This document shows positions 33,401-42,400 of a DNA stretch of 64,000 nucleotides, one piece after another; position 1 is the first letter of the stretch; every line of letters starts with the position of its first letter. The position numbers and the translations under genes were made by a program. The notes below the pieces were generated by a model, which made no database searches, was not told where the DNA came from, and saw only the letters and a program-made list of their open reading frames with translations. The DNA is from Notospermus geniculatus (taxonomy: Eukaryota; Nemertea; Pilidiophora; Heteronemertea; Lineidae), in assembly GCA_002633025.1 (NCBI GenBank), contig NMRB01000014.1:808707-872706 (forward strand), written 5' to 3'.

Positions 33401-36400
33401 CCAGATCCTGTAAAGTTTACTTCTCACCCAGGTGAAGAGGCTTGATAACATTTGACACTGACGTGGGTACAATGAGTAGAACTCTGAAGAGGACCGAGCG
33501 ACCTTCCCCTAGTTCGTTAGAAGTATGCTGGAACCTGAATGAAGGCGGTTCCATTCATCCGCTAAAGGCTGCTCAAACTAAAGCAGGTGGTGGGAAATTC
33601 AAGTAGAATTCAAGTATCATTCACCCTGTTGCTGCTTGAGAACATTTCACAGACCAAACGTGTAGTATTTTATGAAGACTTTCAAGACCTCATTGTCCAT
33701 CATGTGTTCAAATCATACTTTGGTTAGATCGGCACAGACCAGCGTGGGAATAACACTTTTTACCCTACCCATCCACCATCCAATGGAAAGCCAACAACAT
33801 TCAAGCATTCATGGCAGCAGTTTCCCCTTCATTTTTCAGTATAGCCCTGATCATGTCTTTCCATTTTAATCTACACGTAAGAAGACAAAGTGCCTTGCAC
33901 AAGGACACAGAAATCAAGCAAATCAAAAGCCAATCGAGGTAGACAGTAGCAATCACATCCTGGGGTGTTGGAATTTCTTAAAGCATGTTTTTCTCTGATG
34001 TAAACATGGGAGCATGTCTTCAACACCTGGGCAAGTAGCTGTTCTGCATCTTGGCTTGGCTCAGGATGTAGGGTTACACAGTACAGCATGTTGTTCATCT
34101 CTCTGTATGGGGGATGGTTGACTGGTGGACAGTTCGTCTTCAAGCTAGCAAATGACCTCAATCTCAAGAAGAAATGTTCCTTTCCACAGGACACAACAAG
34201 CAACTTACATGTCCCAGCCAGTAGGCCTACCTTCAGATTATCAGAATAATACGCTCATGAAAAACTAGCTTTTGAGTTTAAGACTCAAGCCAACCCAAAC
34301 TACTGGAAAAGAGACAGGAGGTTGTACAGACATGACAGACAATAATAGCTGTATGATAACGACACAAAATGACCATTGTGATAGCAGGTCTTATAGAACA
34401 TAATTTCCTTGTCAGCTTGGTGCATTACCAGAAGATGGACACAAGGAACTTCTTAAGTCTATTGTAAAACCATTGAGAACAATAGATTTAAGGTGGACCT
34501 TAATGTTAAGGAACGTTCTAGAATACGGCCAAATATCTGTCACACATCAAGGAGCACAGTCTTGGGTAAGATTTCGAACCTGACCCCTCAAATGACGGAT
34601 AAGTTAAAAATAGGTATGGACCAGGTCATCGTCATCGGTGAGAACGTTCCCAAAAGCTATTCACAGCCCACGAAAACATGGAAAAGAATCTGGCCTCTTT
34701 CACCTGTATTTTGATTTTTATTGATGGGCTCAAACATCCCATATTGTTCCTCTTACAAAAGATGACAAAGATGTTATCTGTCTGGTGGTTGCATCTCCGG
34801 GATGTGTGGGAATTCTGTGAGAGGGGAAATCTCTGTAAATAGCCCCTAACAAAAAGAAACAGCAAATAGTCTTACCTATTGTGACCCTGGGAACAGTTGG
34901 TGTTGATAAGATGGCCGTCTGAAATGTAAAGAGAAGTGGTCATGAAGGGGACATTCGGTGAACCACAAGACTGAAACAGGTGGTTGTCCAGTGGGCCATA
35001 CATGTAGATGCCATCAGAAATTAAGAGATTTTGGGAGATGTGCCTGTGCTTGATTTTCTGATTCACTGGGATAAGACTACAGACACTAAGGCCCGGTTGC
35101 ACCAGCTATGCTCAAAGTTAAGTTTGAGGTTGACCTCAACTGACCTCAATGATTTGCCATTACCAGGGTTTCCGTCAGGAAATATTGTGAGGGGGGACGC
35201 TGAAGGCGCCCAGGCCTGCGAAGCGGGCCCGGGGGGAGCTCGAGGGGGGTGTCCCCCTCGACCAAAATTTTTTTGCGATTTTGAACCTGAAAATACACGA
35301 TTTAAATCACTACTCTGCAAAGTTGAGGGGGGCTCAGCCCCCCTTGATGAACTTGAGGAGGGGCCTGAGCCCCCCGGCCCCCCTCTGGCGGAAACCCTGG
35401 AATTTGAGATTGAGAACGACTTTGAGGTTATAGTTTGAGCACAAAGTCGACCTTAAAGTATGACTGGTGTAACCGGGCCTAAAAGACCTGCAGACAAACC
35501 AACAGCAGGAAACTTCATTCCACATACTTTCTGAAAAGAATATATATGCATGACTTGCCAATACTGATACAATAACACGAAAGATGTAAAATCAATTGGT
35601 TTTTACATCCTGTTTTTTGTTGAGGCAGACATGTCAGAAGCTCCCATCACTTCAACCTACTCCCGCCAAGAGACAAGTCAGAGATAAACAGAAGAAGCCA
35701 AGATAAACTTTTCAAGATCTTTGACCTTCGGTAGCATATTTCATCTCTAGTTCTAAGTCATTTCAACTGAGGTGGAAATACAAATATTTATCTGTTCTCT
35801 ATGACTAATTCTTTGGAATTCTGCATCAGAATGGTACATGATGCATGAAATACTGGGGTCAACTTAGGTCGGAAAATGCTCCAAATATTTGTCATCAATA
35901 TAAGCAATCTTTGACAGCCCATTCCCCTGACAAGGTAAATCATGATAGGAATAAAGTCAACTCAGCTTGAATGCAGCTTCCGTTTGTGATATTCCAGGAC
36001 TGGACAAGTCAAACTTTCAAGTGGGCCACTGCTTTATCATGATAAGCATACAAGAAAACAATGTCCACTTTGTGTGAGAGGGCACCCCTTATCACCAATC
36101 AGACACATCAAATAATATGTATCTTCAGACCGTGTGTCCACTAACACTCCTTATCATGGTTATGTAAACAGATGCATTCAGAATGAAAGGACGGAAAAAG
36201 ATCTTCCCATAACTTTGTGTTGCCTGTTGAAGTGGAGTGGAGGACAGAGGAGCTACTGAAGACTGCACTGATTGACAATTAGTGCCACAGACCTGATGCA
36301 GTACGGTATATTTGTATATGGAGGCCTATACAATGTAGGTGGCTACCAGGTGCAATTTCAGCATTTTCATGAAATTTACATAATTAACCATCTTACTCAA

Positions 36401-39400
36401 GGTGATCGCCATAAATCCAAAGAAGCACCCAATAACAAGGTAAGGTTATCACCAGGTAATCTTATGTACATTGTAGACTGCCATCCATTCTTCCCTTGAG
36501 AAAATTCTCTATCCAGGACACCATCATAAATGTGAAGATCGAATAGGCCTACTACACGTAACTCCTGTACCATCATCAGAAGCAACTTCGATAACTTTCC
36601 TTGCTCATTGCTAGCAATTTGCAGAGAGTGACTTAGGCCTTACTTAGGTCTTCGTCTTTTGGAATTTACATTGTTATAGCTTATGGCATGTACATGTATG
36701 GCCAATAATTCTCTGGATCAGGCATGTCTTTGGAAATAATAGGTGGCATGAGGCCAATGCACACAATCCCTAGTCAGTTATGTAACCCTACGGCAATGAG
36801 AAAGTGGGGTTGATCTTGGCAAAATATTTGCCTGGGCTGGTTCGCTAGAGGTGTTTACATTGATTGCCGAACAAAAAATGTTTGCTGTGTTGTGGCTTAG
36901 AAAGCAGGTCACCTTTATTTACACGTAGAACCAGGAGGCCGTCTGAAATGTAAAGAGAAGTGGTCATGAAGGGGACATTCGGTGAACCACAAGACTGAAA
37001 CAGGTGGTTGTCCAGTGGGCCATACATGCCATCAGAAATTACGAGATTTTGGGAGATGTACCTGTGCATGATTTTCTGATTCACAGACAAACCAACAGCA
37101 GGAAACTTCACTCGACATTCTAGAAAAGATGGGGATTTGGCCTAGTGCACTGCCCCTTCATGCCCTTAGTGTTGGCGACTGATGCCTAATGCGAGGGTCC
37201 GTAGGTTCGAATCTGGTAGGAAGCAATGTCTTTCACCTTTGAAATTCAAACCCGTTTCTATTTCATGTTCTACATTCTGAAAGGGATATGCATGACTTGT
37301 TACAGTACAGGTCACAATTGACATCCCTAAATTCGCGTAAGTTACGCGTAAGTCACTCGTAACTTACGCAACAACTCACGGGCGTAACTTACGAGGTGAG
37401 TTACGCGAATTTCGCTAGGTACACAATGATTTACCAGGTGAGTTACGCGATTTTGGCGAGTTACGCAGTGAGTTACGTGAAACCAAAGCCGTAAGTTATG
37501 CATAACTTACGAGTAATTTACGCGAAGCCGTAGGGATGGCAATTGTGACCTGTACTGTACATGTACACTTGCCAATACTGATACTAAAACAGGAAAGATG
37601 TAAAATCAATTGGTTTTTACATCCTGTTTTTCGTTGAGGCAGACATGTCAGAAGCTCCCATCACTTCAACCTACTCCCGCCAAGAGACAAGTCAGAGATA
37701 AACAGAAGAAGCCAAGATAAACTTTTCAAGATCTTTGACCTCCAGTAGCATATTTCATCTCTAGTTCTCAGTCATTTCAACTGAGGTGGAAATACAAATA
37801 TTTATCTGTTCTCTATGACTAATTCTTTGGAATTCTGCATCAGAATGGTACATGATGCATGAAATACTGGGGTCAACTTAGGTCGGAAAATGCTCTAAAT
37901 ATTTGTCATCAATATAAGCAATCTTTGACAGCCCATTCCCCTGACAAGGTAAATCATGATAGGAATAAAGTCAACTCAGCTTGAATGCAGCTTCCGTTTG
38001 TGATATACCAGGACTGGACAAGTCAAACTTTCAAGTGGGCCACTGCTTTTATCATGACAAGCATACAAGAAAACAATGTCCACTTTGTGTGAGAGGGCAC
38101 CCCTTATCACCAATCGGGATACGGTAAAAAAGGCACTGGTAAAAAAGGCACCGGTAAAAAAGGCACGGTAAAAAAGGCACTGGTAAAAAAGGCACTGGTA
38201 AAAAAGGCACTGGTAAATAAGGCACTAATATGTATCTTCAGACCGTGTGTCCACTAACACTCCTTATCATGGTTATGTAAACAGATGCATTCAGAATGAA
38301 AGGATGGAAAAAGATCTTCCCATAACTTTGTGTTGCCTGTTGAAGTGGAGTGGAGGCCAGAGGAGCTACTGAAGACTGCACTGATTGACAATTAGTGCCA
38401 CCTCCAAGGACGCCATCACTGCAGAGACCTGATGCAGTACGGTATATTTGTATGGAGGCCTATAGGTGGCTACCAGGTGCAATTTCAGCATTTTCATGAA
38501 ATTTACATAATTAACCATCTTACTGAAGGTGATCGCCATAAATCCAAAGAAGCACCCAATAACAAGGTAAGGTTATCACCAGGTAATCTTATGTACATTG
38601 TAGACTGCCATTCTTCCCTTGAGAAAATTCTCTATCCAGGACACCATCATAAATGTGAAGATCGAATAGGCCTAAAACTACTACTCTACTCTGACCATCA
38701 CCAGAAGCAACTTCGATAACTTGCTCATTGCTAGCAATCTTGTGGAGAGCACGAGTAGGCCTTGCTCAGGTCTTCGTCTTTTGGAATTTACATTGTTATA
38801 GCTTATGGCATGCATGGCCAATAATTCTCTGGATCAGGCATGTCTTTGGAAATAATAGGTGGCATGAGGCCAATGCACACAATCCCTAGTCAGTTATGTA
38901 ACCCTACGGCAATGAGAAAGTGGGGTTGATCTTGGCAAAATATTTGCCTGGGCTGGTTGGCTAGAGGTGTTTACATTGATTGCCGAACAAAAAATGTTTG
39001 CTGTGTTGTGGCTTAGAAAGCAGGTCACCTTTATTTACACGTAGAACCAGGGTTGTGAAAGGACTTTACCAAAAGGGTTAAAATATCATATTGAAAGATG
39101 TGTTGTGGTCCAGCGATGTTGATGACCATTGTTGCTCAAATCCCACTTGAATGACTGACCATTACTGACCAGTTCTTATCTCCATCTCTCCAGTTCTGAT
39201 TGGGGTTCATCTTACCACAAAAATACAACCCATTGGATGAAAATAGACCCCAAACAAGGCAGGGGACAAAAGAGAACAGATAGTGTCACAATGCCCTGCT
39301 AGGTGTGATTATGTCTGGGCTGGTGGTCAAAGTGCTCTACTGCCCTAAACAGGGAAAGTTCAAAATACTTCCACAGTGGTACAATACCACACTTTTGTCA

Positions 39401-42400
39401 CTGGTCAGGGAAAGGAGAGATAAGGATCAGACGAGCTTGATGCTGATGGGGCAATCTCCATGGATGCAGTCACCCATTGGGAACAAGTCGCTGGACCATA
39501 GCCTCAGGGATGAGGATTCTGATAGGTTGATAGTGAAACTGTGCGATTCATTCCAGGTTCACTCTCTCTTGTGTTGAAGTCATTTTCGCATGCTAAGACT
39601 AAGAGCCCATGACACCACAAGATGTAGATGTTCAGAAGCCAAATGAATCAGGCCAACTTACTTGTCTTTCTCTTGTACTCTTCATCCTCAGTGTCTGTGA
39701 AGAAATACGTCTGAAATGAGAAAAGTAGACTTAGTTCATTCTACATGTAACAAGAGTTGTCCGTGATCCTGTGTCAGGGAATCCTACTAAAATTTGACAA
39801 GAGTTTATTTGTTTGTTTGTTTGTTTGTCCGCGATTTTCTCCGAGACTAATGAACGGATCGCCGCCAAACTTGGTATGCAAGTGCAGACGGGGCTGGGAA
39901 GTGTCCTTACGAAGCCCGAATTTTGAAATCACTTATAGTTTTCGAAATAGTAAGATATTAACGAAAATAACAATGCTGTTCAGGCCTATTGACGTCATGA
40001 CGTCACCGAGATTGCCGTCGCGTCGTCCGTGACGTCGGCAACGTCATGTGCGGCGGAATGACGTCATTACGCCACTCGAACGGGGATGACGTCATTAGGG
40101 ATGTTCAGATTACGTTCCGAGTCTCGACTCCCACTCCAGAGGATTCTTTTTTGGGAACTATGTCATCAAATACAACGGGGTTTTCCAAAGAAATGGTGTT
40201 TACTCATTCTAGGAGAACGAACAGAACCCGCCTGGGTGGTAAATTTATCTCCTGGGTTTATCTATTCTCCGACTTGAAAAATCCTAAATTTAGCACCTCG
40301 GAATCCGAACGGGGAGTGGGAGTCGGACCAGATCTTAACCTCAGTGCTCCTAATGACGCATGAATTTAGCAGTTCCGCCACTAAACGGGTATTGCCTAGT
40401 GTTGAATGAATTGTACCCAGATCACCAGATGCCCACAGTGTATATATGAATCCTATTCATAGGAATATCGGTATAGGCCTAAAACCACTTGACACCTACA
40501 AATGTATGACCTGTTTCTGAGGATACAGTCAGCTTCTTAATCATCCTAATTGTTTACGGCTGTCTTAGTACAAAGTAGTCGATCATTTCGTTTTGTCATT
40601 TCGTCGTTTCGTTGTTTTGCTCTTTTGATACAGCCCACCACAAGATGTAGATGTTCAGAAGCCAAATGAATCAGGCCAACTTACTTGTCTTTCTCTTGTA
40701 CTCTTCATCCTCAGTGTCTGTGAAGAAATATGTCTGAAATGAGAGAAGTAAGACTTAGTTCATTCTACATGTAACAAGAGTTGTCCGTGATCCTGTGTCA
40801 GGGAATGTTGATAAATAAGAGACGTGGCTTCCGAAATTCTCCACATGAAACCTGGCGGTGCAGATACTGATTACTGGTACTGCTTTTCACTGTGCACAGT
40901 AACTTTTTCATTGCTCCAAAGCTTGAACTCTGGCTGACTGTTCTCATGAGAAAACTTGGCAGTGCTCGCAACGCAAGATTTATCAACACCAGAAATGGCA
41001 AAGGTCTGACCTCGCAACTGGGGAAATAATCAAGAACGGTTTAGCAGATCATTTACAACAGAGTGAAATAATGTGTTTCAGAGCACGGAAATCAACAGAC
41101 CCATTTTCGCTGCTGATGATGTGTCGTGTGGGATGCTGAGGTACAGGAGCACCTGATGAGCACAGATGTGCTGCTGACAGGAAGAGTAACTTTTACCTGG
41201 GTTTTTTTAGGTAAATAAGTGCTTTTCTATAGAAAAGTTTAAGAAACTGTAGGCCCATATCAAACCATTAGGGAAGATCACTGGGAGGGATGTCAAAACC
41301 CGTAGTTGGCCAAGTCCCATCAGGGATGGTAACCTGTAGGCCTACAGGAAAGGATTCCATTCTAGCATTCATGATATCAGATCTACATGATGTACAGAAC
41401 TCGTATATTACACACACCATGGCATAACTAACAGAGCAATGATCAACACTGTCAAAAACCGCTGGAATAGTCGTGTTCGTGACAGGTTCACAACTGGTCA
41501 CACCCCAAAAAGCCCTATTGAATTCCTACACATTCATGTCAATGCAAAACGCCTTATGAAAAAAGAAACCATGGAAACACTTTCTCATTCTATTATTCTC
41601 TTATAAAATATCATAAATCTGATATTCTATAGCAACAAATGCCCCAGGGCATCACCTGTTCTTCCAGTGCGAGGCAGAATAGCAGCACACCATCAGGGGG
41701 TTAAGGAACAGCCAAATTATCACATTCAATAGAGGTAGTGTTCCTCATATTTCTTTTGTTATATTTTGTTACAAGAGTGATTATTATTATACCTGGTCAC
41801 ATAGCAACTCAATCAAGGTCATAGATTGGTTCATTACATTTCAAATCGGTTAACCTACATTATCAAACTTTGCATTGTGATCAAGATTGCATGAACAAAC
41901 AAGTAACTCAAATGTAAGTCCTTTCATTGTGAGTAGAAGAGGTTTTTAGTTTGCATGTGAGGACGAAGCTTGACTTCAGGAATGCTTTTCGAAAACAGCA
42001 CTGTTGAATAGCTGTAGGACAATCAACTTTTTTTAGTCCTTTCTCTTGGTACCTACATGTTACACTAAAACATGCTTAGGGCCCACATGACATGGAAAGA
42101 ATTGACATGTAGGCTACATGTAGACCATCCACTGCCCTCATCACTTACATTGTATGACAGCTAATTACACTGAATGAGGCAAGACATGTTAGAAGAATTT
42201 CCTGCCTAGGCAACAGGCGCCACCAAATGAATAAGTTACATGTGTCTGTACAGTACATCACCATTCCTGATAAGGCATTGAGGCCAAACCCCAGCAAAAT
42301 ATTCCAATTTTCATACATAAAATGTACATGCATGTTGGGATGAAATTAACCAGGCAGTGGAAGGTGGGTGGGGTTCACACTGCAAGTCAGAGACACAAAA

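Larger units (their letters stand above)
28457..34875. other. Fringe intron 3, unique part
   Basis: Single-copy intron DNA between duplication 2 and exon 3. It holds three inverted-repeat elements (30117-30498, 32539-32626, 32988-33383) and a 31-bp minisatellite (32299-32425). A plus-strand frame near 28.8-29.0 kb ends in a plausible splice donor but matches no family I know, so I do not call it a gene. Confidence 0.5.
34913..36935. repeat. Tandem duplication 3, unit A (Fringe intron 2 and edge of exon 3)
   Basis: Starts GGCCGTCTGAAATGTAAAG inside Fringe exon 3 and ends CACGTAGAACCAGG. The next unit repeats this order. It carries a Harbinger-like element with a nested hAT-like element (35090-35479) that unit B lacks, while unit B has three other insertions. 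Confidence 0.92.
36936..39051. repeat. Tandem duplication 3, unit B (Fringe intron 2)
   Basis: Second unit, differing from unit A by scattered substitutions and by insertions: a SINE-like segment (37129-37271), a GTAAGTTACG-rich element (37300-37567) and a 15-bp repeat array (38123-38225). Its first bases copy the exon 3 acceptor and six exon bases, so it carries a decoy splice acceptor upstream of the true exon. Confidence 0.92.

Noticed and set aside
35031-35438. 135-codon frame with Gly/Pro-rich text
   Set aside because: Runs across the borders of two nested MITEs and derives from their G/C tracts.
37141-37220. tRNA gene suggested by GGTTCGAATC
   Set aside because: No acceptor stem pairing or anticodon arm could be laid out convincingly; better explained as a degenerate tRNA-derived SINE.
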